Shown here: piece by piece, positions 23,190 to 33,720 of the stretch
Layout: every line of letters begins with the position of its first letter
How positions within the stretch are numbered: the first letter of the stretch is position 1
Origin: Haemaphysalis longicornis
Lineage: Eukaryota > Arthropoda > Arachnida > Ixodida > Ixodidae
NCBI GenBank assembly: GCA_013339765.2
Contig: CM023448.1
Coordinates: 20,663,295-20,727,294 of the forward strand
Direction: 5' to 3'
DNA: 64,000 nucleotides
Program-made: the position numbers and the translations under genes
Notes under the pieces: model-generated
What the model was told of the DNA's origin: nothing
The model's input: only the letters and a program-made list of their open reading frames with translations
Databases searched by the model: none

Positions 23190-25487
23190 GACAGGCGCAC
23201 ACACGGATACTAATCAATGAAAGGAGAAACAAGGAAAAGACCCTGCGCGAGATGAACGCAGGCGAGCTCTCGTTATTGCGCACAATAGAAAATGAGTTTT
23301 GGCAGTTTGGGGCCGGCTGCATAGCCAGGCTCGAGTGTACTAGAAGGAGTTGAGTGGGACGCTCCAGCTGAAGCGGCGACTGTAGATTGAACAGAGGGCG
23401 CAGCGGGCGACGTGACTAAGGGCATGCCGAGGACGGTAAAATTAAAAACTAAAGGCTGATCACATCACAACAGTTAACACAGAGTGGTAAACAGAAGCAG
23501 CGGTGCCGTAAATTTCTAAAACAAATGACTGAAAACGACTGTGGGAGCCTCTGATCTATGCCGCCGCTTGCAGTTCGCACCGGCACAACACAATCCTACT
23601 GCGACTGCAGCGCCGCCGCACCAACTTTCCACCCACTGTGCTTCGCGACGAAGCAGGCGCGGAGCCTGCGGCTCGTCCCACTTATCTCTTCTAGTACACT
23701 CTAGCCAGGCTGCGGTCGTGAGCCAGCGGATTGCAGCTGGCTCACCTAAACTTGAACTATATGCAAATGTTTTACCACCTCTAATACGGTATTACGTAAA
23801 TAATATTTATATTAAACATACCACTATTAATTTACAACTTCAAACGAGCGCTACCACGACGTTGCTACGACGCTGCGGCCCTGCAGTAACAACTGTACAG
23901 CATCCGGGGATCTGGCCCGGCATTCCGCCTGAGAGTTTTGGCTGGCTTGCAGTGGTGCGCAGCTTTTTTTGCATCATCTTGTTCGGAGACCCCTGGTACG
24001 TACACCCGCCCAATTTTTTACCAATATCACCGGAGCGTCGACCGTTTGGTCGATCAGCGCCGCGTGAGGGAGTGATACGGCAAACTGGGCGAGAGTAGCC
24101 GCATGCGCACTAGGCAAAGACCGCAGCTGCCATCATCTGCTAGGCTGTTCCAAGAGCAGACAGCCACCCCCGATTTTTGTTAATGTCTTATCTCACTACC
24201 TGCCATACTCGAAAATTTTTCTTCAAGACCAGGCACGTGGCACCAACTGGAAACAGCATTGCCGAGCGCAAGCGTCGTTTGGTAACGCTGATTACTCTGT
24301 TTACAGTTGGCGCCACGTGATACTATCGATTTATCCCACAGCAAACATTGCATTGTGTCCCCGTCCATCTCATTTTTCTTGTCGATGTGATTGCTCGCTA
24401 CGCGCCTGTTTTGATAGCGGCACATTCACGCGTGTGCGGCGAGCATTGTGTACGCAGATTATCCTGCAGGCGCGGAAACTCGAGTTTTAAGGACATTCTT
24501 GTTCATTTAAAGCTGAAAACAAGGGCTACGTCAACGTTTGATCCCTGTTCCCGCTCCAGATGCCGTACAGTCATGGACAATTCAAATGCAAACCGCGGAG
24601 CGCACGGCCGAAGATACCGGTGCCGTAAACTGACAGCGGCCTTCGAAAACGCGCGGACATGCGCAGTTGAGATGGCGGGAGCGAGGCTGCGTGTTCCACT
24701 GCGATATGTTGCTCTCTTCCACGACCGGTCGTGCTCTCTTCTCGCTCGCATGCTTGCCTTGCCGCCATGCCGCAAGAGCGTTGCAAGGACTGAAAGTACT
24801 ACCGCCGCTGCAGCTGAAGGTGTTGGTCGCGTTGACAGCAATGCGGCGCGTAGCTGCCTGTAGCTGCGGCAGGCAAGTGCTTGCGCGGGAACCGCGAGCA
24901 CGCCCTCGTAAGGCATGCTGTTGAGGTCATCACGCTTTTTTGAAGAAAACTCGCCACAAATGAAGACAAAAATAAATGCATGCCGTCTAAGTTATGATGG
25001 CACTGCAATGTTTTGCGTTCGTTATGCAGTGGCTTGGAAATTGAACAATGAGCTGGCCGCCAAGAATGCGCCTTTGTGTATCGGAGCAATGGCCGAGTCA
25101 TTTCGCGGGTGCAGAGCTTGTAGCAAACAATCTCTATACCACGAGAATTTGTCTCCAATAATATACATTAACTGCAAGCATTGTGTGGGCTGGAAAAATT
25201 ACTGGCACAATTCTAACATTAACAAAAATTAAGAAGATAGGCAGGTCGAACTATTCGAAGGCCAGTTGCCCTTGCACGACAATTAAAAGTGATTTAAATT
25301 TATATTCAAATTTAAAACTATTTATCATGATTAATCAATAACAGTGACTCTTCATATCAACACAGAAAGCTGCAGCTTTTCCTATTATGGGGCCATTTGT
25401 TCCGCCCCTTTATTTCCGCATTGCCTGCAATCATGTGGCTTGGCTTGCACACTTCCATTTTGAGTGGTACACTTGCAATTCCAGGCA
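23190..25487. promoter_or_regulatory. 2.3-kb divergent intergenic region (presumed bidirectional control region)
   Basis: It separates the ATG of the transposase (minus) from the ATG of the BEN gene (plus). Besides the inverted repeat at 23323-23711, it holds a second imperfect inverted repeat: GGCACGTGGCACCAACTGG (24231-24249) against the complement of GTTGGCGCCACGTG (about 24305-24319), with CACGTG E-boxes in both arms. GC content rises at 24560-24860. No convincing TATA box could be assigned. CCAG just before 25485 could be a splice acceptor for a 5' UTR exon. Confidence 0.4.
23323..23711. repeat. Inverted repeat between the divergent genes (about 43-base arms)
   Basis: The left arm, 23323-23365, contains GAGTGTACTAGAAG and GAGTGGGACG. 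The right arm, 23711-23670 on the complement, contains the same GAGTGTACTAGAAG and AAGTGGGACG. The spacer is about 300 bases. It may be a MITE or a regulatory palindrome upstream of the transposase start (23189). A third weak clue is that the arms each begin with the near-palindrome AGCC(A/T)GGCT. Confidence 0.75.
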
Positions 25488-28400
25488 ATGCCCGCTCCCA
25501 CGTACGCATACGTGCGTTACCATGACGGGGCAAAAGCCCTCGTCCCAGTTGGGCTGATAAAAAAATTCAGCCCAGAAGGGTTGGAGGACCTCGCGAAGGA
25601 CAGGAAGGTGTATTGGCGATCTTTGGCACCAGCAGACGGCAGCCGGGAGGACCGGGAGGAAGGGTACTATGACGGCGACGTGCTCATGCTTGGCGGTGAG
25701 TACAAGGACTTATTTTTGGTCTTTAGGGTCTTTGTAGTGTGTGTTTGGTTTCACCCAATTGTCTATAAACATGACCTGGGCTGGCGAACACCCACCCATT
25801 GCGGTATGACCCATTCTTTTAAAGGGAAGAGAAAATGCATTTGCCGTTCCTTGATTTTATTAGATTTACCAACCTTCTAAAACGTAAATTCAAGATATTT
25901 TCATAATTCATTGTTTATAATTTAGGAGACACCTTTGAAATGCTCATTTTGAGGCACATCAGAAGCAATCGGTTGGCAGCACAACTAGCAGTGACGTCAT
26001 TTTAAGAACATCTGAGAGTTAAACGCTCTTGTAAACCCAATATTTTAAACAAAATACATCCTTTGAAGGTTCCCATAAACTGTTCGCTGTGGCTAGCGTT
26101 CTTTCCAGACGTAACCCAGCTGAGATCTTAGCGTTCCGTTCAGACAGAGCCGACGGTGAAATTTGTATCATATCATACCGACGAAAGGAAAACCGGCTGA
26201 TTTGGCAACACTCCAATACTGTATCTTGTGTAGGGGTTGCGCCTCTGATAATGGAGCTATCATCCCAAGTTGCATTCTCCGTGGGCTTGATTTTTGGTTT
26301 TGATGTTGTGCTTTGTACTGCTAATGCACACAAACTGTAAAGTTTTGTGAATTTTTGCAGCAACCAGACCGGACCTGATTCTTCGAATGACAAAGAAGAA
26401 AATAGCAGTTCCGGACGTCATTTTTGATCCACCAGCGCAAGAAGTCTCGGCTCCTCCAAAGGTATAATTTGTGGTGCACTGCTCCAGTAGCACCTTATTA
26501 CGAAAAGGCATCAATAGCTTCTTGGGATTAATTTATTTTTCAAATTTGTAAATGCTTTTAGGGATTGACTATGGCAGATTGCCTGCACGTTGCAGGATGG
26601 GCTGTGCCAGCAGTAGTCCTGTTTTGCCCTTTTTTGTCACGTCATTGGTGGCAGATGTATGCCACATACAAATACTTCACCTAAGTAGTTTTTTTTTTCG
26701 CACAGCAAAAAGAGAAGCCAAGGAAAGCCAACCAGGAAAAGAAGAAAAGAGTCCTGGCGGCAAGGGCACACAAACAGCGCTGCATCTTGAAAAAGAGGAA
26801 GCGGCCGGAGTCCTCGGACAACACTGATGATGACGAGCTTGTTGAGAGGAGAGCTCTAAACACCGCTCAGAAAAGAATCAGGCTCCTCGAGGACCAGCTG
26901 CTTGAAGAACGGGGATGCAACCGCCGCCTTCAAGAGCTGGTTTACACAAAAATTGGTAAGTCCAAGCCTCTTTTTGTAAGAGGTTTCTGATTGGTGTATG
27001 GAAAGAAACAAGAGTGGCGTCTGGAACTTAGTGTGTGGATATCACTTAGAATTCTTTTTGTGTCCTTTAGTTTTGTTGTACCGTAGTAGTATTACCTAAA
27101 AAGTACAAATTAGTAGTTTCGGCGTGGAAAATAATGAGGGCCTGTTGTCTTATTAACTGTTACTGTCTTTTACAGAGAGGCTGCTGGACCTGGCAGATAC
27201 CCCCAGGCCTGACCTATGGCAGCGGTACCCAAACGATGGCAGGGTATTTACCAATCCTTAACGCATCTTTGCTGTACGACAACTTAATTCTGTCGGGTCT
27301 GGCCTACTTAGGAGGGGCTGTTGAACAAGTTAATCAAGTTTGCAAAGGGAGAGTGCAATGAACACGAAGCATGCCAGAGCAGGCCAAAAACAACTGTTGC
27401 TAAAGCAGAAGACAAAGTCGTCCCTCCAATGTGCCCGCCGTTGCAAGCAGGCAGCTGCATGCAGGCAAAGCTGGGTAAAATCACCCTATCGCCTCGCCAT
27501 CTACACTGACCTTCACGAGTGAAAACCGCCCTCCTTCTGATCTGCGTTCTTGTAGCGCACGTCACGGAGGAATTGTTGGCTGGTAGTGGTGGAAAGCTTT
27601 GCTTTAAAAAGCCTAGAGACAGAATCGGGGGACTCATTCAGTATGAGTGCAGAACTGTAGTAAAAGTAGTTTAGCCCGTACAAACTTCGATCAGCTTATC
27701 AAGTGGTAAGGTAGACACCTATGTCACAGCAGGTTACTGCTTTCATCCCCTGTGCTAATCATTGGCAGTTCTAGAAATTTTCGTGCACCTCTTTGTACAT
27801 TCAGTTGGACCACTGTGTTCAAGCTTCAAGTGATATAGAAGAGACAGCTGCGGGCCCTTCTGGTTCTGGAGGCTGTGCACAAGTAAGTACTGCTGTATGT
27901 ATGTCCTGTTAGATATTCTGTGCAGTGCATTTTCTGCTCATTATGAAGCTCATTGGGTCATTGTGCAAACTTCCTTTGTATAAAGTCCAACTTTCTACTT
28001 CTGGCTACTCCCATTAGTTCTTACATTATCTGTAGAAATGAAGCAATTTCTACATTGTCCTTTTGTCTTTGCGAGTCTGGAGAAGACCTACAGAGGCTTC
28101 AGTATTTGTACTCAAAGTTCAGTGCAAGGGTTAAAAATTAAAAATAACTGGTGGTGTCAAAAGCATGATGTATACAACTAGGCTGTCCAAGGAAGTGGTG
28201 ATCTAAATGGATGGATGTATCTGGGTTGAAAGAGTCTGTAATCTGAAGCTGTAAGTTTCCACGTGCTGAAGTTGGTGCTAGTACAGGGGACAAAAACAGC
28301 TGCGTTACTCCTAATGATGCAGCCCACTGTCCAGCAGTCTTTCAATGTGAACATGGGAGCTGGCCCATTGGCAAGCAGTTTTGCTAAGGTAAAGTGGGAT

Positions 28401-31400
28401 GCCATTCTAGGTACTGGTATAGGGTGTACGTCTCAACGTGCCACCGTTGCGGCTCGGACGGGTGGCAAAAAACAGCTGTGTATTGTGTGTCCTGCGTTAC
28501 TTCTCGTGCAGTCACCAGCCCAGCGGCCTCCAGAAATGCACGCGGCAGCCGGTACGTCGGCAAGCGGCTCTGCTCAGGTAAAGTGGCATGCCATTCTAGA
28601 TACTGGTGTAGGGTGTACGTCTTAACGTGCCCCGTTGCGACTAGGACGGGTGGCAAAAAAACTGTGTATTGTGTGTCCTGCGTTACTTCTCGTGCAGTCA
28701 CCAGCCCAGCGGCCTCCAGAAATGCACGCGGCAGCCGGTACGTCGGCAAGCGGCTCTGCTCAGGTAAAGTGGCATGCCATTCTAGATACTGGTGTAGGGT
28801 GTACGTCTCAACGTGCCACCGTTGCGGCTCGGACGGGTGGCAAAAAACAGCTGTGTATTGTGTGTCCTGCGTTACTTCTCGTGCAGTCACCAGCCCAGCG
28901 GTCTCCAGAAATGCACGCGGCAGCCGGTACGTCGGCAAGCGGCTCTGCTCAGGTAAAGTGGCATGCCATTCTAGATACTGGTGTAGGGTGTACGTCTCAA
29001 CGTGCCACCGTTGCGGCTCGGACGGGTGGCAAAAAACAGCTGTGTATTGTGTGTCCTGCGTTACTTCTCGTGCAGTCACCAGCCCAGCGGCCTCCAGAAA
29101 TGCACGCGGCAGCCGGTACGTCGGCAAGCGGCTCTGCTCAGGTAAAGTGGCATGCCATTCTAGATACTGGTGTAGGGTGTACGTCTTAACGTGCCACCGT
29201 TGCGGCTAGGACGGGTGGCAAAAAACTGTGTATTGTGTGTCCTGCGTTACTTGTCGTGCAGTCACCAGCCCAGCGGCCTCCAGAAATGCACGCGGCAGCC
29301 GGTACGTCGGCAAGCGGCTCTGCTCAGGTAAAGTGGCATGCCATTCTAGATACTGGTGTAGGGTGTACGTCTCAACGTGCCACCGTTGCGGCTCGGACGG
29401 GTGGCAAAAAACAGCTGTGTATTGTGTGTCCTGCGTTACTTCTCGTGCAGTCACCAGCCCAGCGGCCTCCAGAAATGCACGCGGCAGCCGGTACGTCGGC
29501 AAGCGGCTCTGCTCAGGTAAAGTGGCATGCCATTCTAGATACTGGTGTAGGGTGTACGTCTTAACGTGCCACCGTTGCGGCTAGGACGGGTGGCAAAAAA
29601 CAGCTGTGTATTGTGTGTCCTGCGTTACTTCTCGTGCAGTCACCAGCCCAGCAGCCTCCACAAATGCCCGCGGCAGCCGGTCCGTCGGCAAGCGGCTCTG
29701 CTCAGGTAAGCTCTGCATGCCATTCTAAATACTGGTGTAGGGTGTACGTCTCAACGTGCCACCGTTGCGGCTCGGACGGGTGGGAAAATGCAGCTGTGTA
29801 TTGTATCTCCTCCATTACTCATTAGCCTCCCCAGATATTGCCTGTTCAGTTCCATGCGAATCTCATCATTGCACTGGTGTAGTTGTGCTTGACCATCGCC
29901 TCCTGTATTTTTACAATGCCGAAAGCATCATCCCGGACTGGCCGACGAAGCCCTCTCCTACTCCGGCCATTCTCCCCCAATCTGTAGCCTTCCCGGCACT
30001 TCAGTCACGTGACCAGTTCATCTCGGGGTGACGTGTGGTGGAAAGCGGCAACGTTAGCAAAACGTGCTTCGCCGCGGATCTGAGTTTTGTATTGCTGGCG
30101 CGAGCGCTATTACTTTGGCAATCTCAAAATCGGGTGCCTTGGCAACCAGGCACAAGCAGCTCTCGAATTCAGCTACAGTTGGTTGATCGCGGGTCAGCTT
30201 TGGGCCCCATCTTACGACAGGTGGGCATTGTAGGCGTACCCCTCGCTCCCACTGGGAAGCGCACGATGTGTTTGGCATTGTAAAATACAGAAGGCAATGA
30301 CATGACCCTTTGCAAGCCACTCTACCCTGGCATGTTGCATAGACAGCGGGAGGCATTTTGGCTTCTTAACTATTCCCTCACCGCACCTGTTCAAAATCAT
30401 TCAATTTGAATGATACTTTGGGAGTGCCTTTTCATAGCGCTCCAGGCGCTGCTCGAACAAGTAAAGCTGTTTGGAGTTAGATCAGAAAATGGCCTTTCAA
30501 AATCAGTTTTTTTTTATTTCTACATGATTTTTGACGCGAGTTTGAATCATGTGGGTGTGAAAAAGGGGCGTGGTCATCACGAGTCTGCTACCAACGAAGA
30601 ATGTGTGCCACTCTTAATTATTCCGCATCAGTGTTCGGCGTTTGTTATCAGGGTGTGAATGACGTACTGGCAAATGCTTCTCGATCGTCAAGTTTGCACT
30701 CTGACTGTGATAATCCCAGAAAACGGCTGAAAATGTCAAGCAGTGCCTGCTTGCGAAGCTACTTGATGATTTTAGGCAGTTTTATTGCCTTTTCACACGT
30801 TGTTCTAAGTTGTGTGGTAGTTCTACTTACCCCAGGACCATTCGCGAACAGTTTACAACAGTTTCGGTTTCGTTTCTGCATCGCGTGATTCATATTTAGT
30901 GCTGCTACGCAGTTATCCAACTTCAAGGCTACCTGCCATGGCACCATGAGCGTCCGTGACATCCTCGAACAAAGCATGCTTCTCCTGATTTCATTGAACC
31001 CTAACCCGATTTGTGCAATAAGAACTTTAGATGCAAGTCAAAAGGTCACACCCAGTCGCCAAATATCTGTTCCGACGAGGTTAGCGCTTCAAACCGGCCT
31101 TACACACTGCCAGCTCATCGCCTTCCAGTTTCGTTTCGATACGAGGGTATCTCCGGGGGTCTAGTGTTGCTGCTTAGTTGAACTGTCTATTCGGACGGAG
31201 TCTCCGACAAGTTTTTGTGCTGTTTCATTTCATAAATGTTAGGTGGCGCTGCAATTGAGGAGGCTCATTGTGCTGATCTTTTTTACCGGGCAACAGCTAC
31301 TCAGCCAAGTAGGGCATGATTCTAGCGCATTGCTCCTCATTATTGCAAGCAAGGCTGGAATTGCTAGTCAGAAGGTGATGATAAGGCTCAACTTTATGTT

Positions 31401-33236
31401 ATGTTTTTAGAGATAACTGACCGTGAACGCCAACAAGCATCAACCACGCAGTTCTGTTTTCAACTTCATGCATGTTTTTCCTCATCGCATGCTTGTCCAA
31501 ATTATTGTGCTGGCTGTAAATGCAAAGTCAGTCATTGGCAAGACGTTTTTACATTACGTGGGGCAAATTGGTGCCTTTGATAATGTGAAACCGCCAGATT
31601 TCTTCCATGGAACCACCCGAAATTGCACATATTGAATTGGAGGTTGGGCTTCACCGCATGACACGAGGACCGCACGTGCTAACAATTTTTTTTATATCTG
31701 AAAAACTGTTCCGCGCACGGCCACATTTTTTTTCTAGGGCGTGTTTTTGAGCATGACATTTTAAGCTGATTTCTGGGATTATCAGTGTCAGTGCAAGCTT
31801 GACCATCTAAAATCGTTCGCCGGTACATCATTCGTGCCCTGATGAGCACTGATGCGGAACATTTAGTGGCACACATTCTTCGTCGGTAGCAGTGATGCGT
31901 GATGACCACGCCCCACGATGACCGAACACCTTGTCAATGATTATGACAAGCACAATATCGTAGGCAAGCAAGCGATGTGAAAAAATCTGGTTGGAGTTGA
32001 AAGCCAATTCTGTGTTTGATGCTTGTTGACGCAGCACTTTCATTTTAGGTTTATTATGTTCTGGCTTGCTATGATAGCCATGCTTGCAGGAATAAGGTAC
32101 TATGCGCTAGAATCGTGCCCAGCAAGCTTTCACTCAGGCGCTGTCGTGCTATGAAGTGAGTTCAGCACTACGAACCTACTACATTGCACTGCCACCTAAC
32201 AATTTCGACAAGGAACAATATCAAGCCTGTTGGAGACGGTCAGAATAGACCGTTCTACTAAAAAGCGACACTAGACCTCAGGAAGTAGCTTCGGACAAAA
32301 ACGAAACTGGCTGGTGGGCAGCAGGCAGTGTTCAAGGCCAATTAATTGGAAGTGTTGTCGTCGTCTGAACTGATATCTGACGACTCGGTGTTATCTTTCG
32401 CCTTTCAGCAAAAGCTGTTATCGCAGAAGTAAGGCGTGGGTAAAGTGGAAGTACGAGCGGCACGCTTGTTTCGAGGAACAGTAGCGGGCAACTGAGGCAC
32501 CATGGCAAATGACCGTGTAGTTGGGTAACTGTGTAGTTATATTTTTTATAAATTTGAGAACACCTTGATAATTACTTCTCATATTTTGAAATGATGTGCA
32601 GCCCTCTGTCTCGGAGCCAAGCAGCGAAAGGGAACAGGAGGGGCCGCCACTTTTCATGGACATCGAAGGCATGGTATGTCGCAGAACATGCAAGATACAA
32701 TTGTTTTCTTTTTGAACTTACCAAGTGTTGCTCAGCCTTTATTATCTTTCCACAATCCTGCGCTCTTTCTGTGCAGGTCCACATTGGAAACCAGAACTTC
32801 GTGCCGTCTGAAAAGTGGCAGCACCTCCTGCGCATCCCTCGCGACTCCCTCTTTTGCAAAGAGGGGGCCCGGTCCCTGTGGACACCATTAGAGCTGCGAG
32901 TGCGCAGCTTGACTGGGCTGCCCTGCCGGCGCTTCATTCACGCGAAGGAAGGGCCCCCCCTGCGAAGCTCGCCATGACTCCGCAGAAGGTGGAGGCGCTG
33001 GGGTGTAAGTATATGCTTTGAGTCAAACATTTTGTATGTGTAGGGCAAACTTACACAGTCAAACATTTTGTATGTATAGGGCAAACTTACACATCACTAC
33101 ATTATTCTTTGTTTTTGAAGGGGCTTTCGACCACTTCATCGCTCTTCACCCAACGGAAAAGGCTGCGCCGGCAGACCGGCGCAAGCGGATGAACTATTAC
33201 ATTGGGGAGCTCGTCCAAGACATGCGCAAGAAATAA
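25488..33236 (+). CDS. BEND5-like BEN-domain protein carried by the transposon, multi-exon
   Basis: Exons are 25488-25695, 26361-26461, 26706-26955, 27176-27243, 27805-27882, eight 66-base repeats (28323-29705), 32602-32673, 32777-33004 and 33121-33236. Splice sites are GT-AG and phases agree throughout. Residues 1-70 (YAYVRYHDG, VPVGLIKKFSP, VYWRS) resemble the BEND5 N-terminus. Exon 2 has KKKIAVPDVIFD. Exon 3 is Lys/Arg-rich, then a coiled coil (RIRLLEDQLLEERG). The last exons form a BEN domain: VHIGNQNFVPSEKW, DSLFCKEGARSLW, RSLTGLPCRR, and NYYIGELVQDM. BEN domains bind DNA and recruit chromatin regulators. With all repeats it is about 549 residues. A one-base shift is needed in the run of C at 32954-32960. 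AATAAA overlaps the stop (33232). It could also be a captured host gene. Confidence 0.75.
28323..29705 (+). repeat. Tandem array of eight 66-base micro-exons with their introns
   Basis: Exon copies are 28323-28388, 28512-28577, 28698-28763, 28887-28952, 29076-29141, 29262-29327, 29451-29516 and 29640-29705. Each is preceded by a pyrimidine tract ending in CAG and followed by GTAAAG or GTAAGC. All are exactly 22 codons in phase 0. The unit length is 186 or 189 bases. Copies 2-7 are almost identical, and the first and last are diverged. The encoded unit is S-P-A-Q-R-P-P-E-M-H and then an Ala/Gly/Ser-rich half. It sits between the coiled-coil and BEN-domain exons, so it would act as a length-variable linker. 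Confidence 0.9.
30370..32570. repeat. Dispersed repeat copies B (direct) and C (inverted, rearranged) in a BEN-gene intron
   Basis: 30370-31752 matches copy A (19190-20840, minus its SINE) in the same orientation. From 31753 to about 32570 the same family appears reversed: the complement of 31860-31920 matches 30560-30620, and the complement of 32000-32560 matches 30905-31560. The two inverted copies abut, giving a foldback of roughly 0.7 kb arms in the intron before exon 32602-32673. Confidence 0.7.
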
Positions 33237-33500
33237 ATGTTTTCCCTGTGTTCAGATGCTTCTCTTCAATTACTAATTTTAAATGCAAATATATACACCA
33301 AATAGTTACCAGCTGCATGAAAACAATAATTGATGCATGACAATTTACGAATGCCTATATTGATTGGAAATGGAAAAAGTGACTTGCACTATAGACAAGC
33401 AGAAGGGGTAGACCTGTGATAGAGGGTCCTAAACAGGTTCATACAAGTTCAGAGCTTTTGCGGGTCTGGTTGAATTGGGTCGGCCTGTACGGGGTCTGGT

Positions 33501-33650
33501 CTGAACAGGCCCCCGTAGGGCCCGTCTGAACAGGCCCCTGTAGGGCCCGTCTGAATGGCCACCGTAGGACCCGTCTGAATGGCCCCCGTAGGACCCGTCT
33601 GAAAGGCCCCCCGTAGGACCCGTCTGAACGGCCCCTGTAGGGCCCGTCTG
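33501..33650. repeat. Right subterminal tandem array, six 24-25 base units
   Basis: Units begin CTGAA(C/T/A) at 33501, 33526, 33551, 33575, 33599 and 33624 and contain GGCCCCNGTAGGNCCCGT. The array differs in unit length from the left array but shares the GGGCCC-rich content. It starts 265 bases after the BEN-gene stop codon. Confidence 0.88.
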
Positions 33651-33706
33651 ACTGGGTGGACGGGATCCTGTTCCATAATCCCGTATAACAGGACCCGTTC
33701 ACCAAA

Positions 33707-33720
33707 ATTTTTCAGTAGGG
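33707..33720 (-). repeat. Right terminal inverted repeat of the CACTA-like element
   Basis: ATTTTTCAGTAGGG, followed by AA. The complement, CCCTACTGAAAAAT, pairs with 15234-15247. Confidence 0.7.

Larger units (their letters stand above)
15234..33720. mobile_element. Large CACTA/EnSpm-like DNA transposon carrying a BEN-domain gene
   Basis: The left end starts CCCTATTGAAAAAT. The complement of the right end starts CCCTACTGAAAAAT (13 of 14 identical), and both ends then reach a shared ACGGGT motif. The dinucleotide AA flanks both ends, which fits a 2-base target duplication. Tandem GC-rich arrays sit just inside both ends. Between them are a tnp2/DUF4218-type transposase (minus strand) and a BEND5-like gene (plus strand) in divergent orientation. 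Subterminal repeats and a large tnp2 transposase are hallmarks of CACTA elements, although the termini here read CCCTA rather than CACTA/G. The size of 18.5 kb includes later insertions in introns. The boundaries are inferred from one copy only. Confidence 0.72.

Noticed and set aside
24348..24924. GC-rich frames in the divergent intergenic region, considered as an upstream exon
   Set aside because: Open on both strands, no motif, and no donor site that joins in phase to 25488; composition alone explains them.
28384..29209. Long open frames on both strands across the exon array (271 codons plus, 247 codons minus)
   Set aside because: The repeat unit is mostly 189 bases, a multiple of three, so any frame open in one unit stays open across the array. 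The 66-base segments with splice sites explain the sequence better.
15234..33720. Interpretation as a Helitron or Maverick/Polinton
   Set aside because: No Rep/helicase, no DNA polymerase B and no capsid or integrase genes were seen, while tnp2 and DUF4218 signatures are clear.
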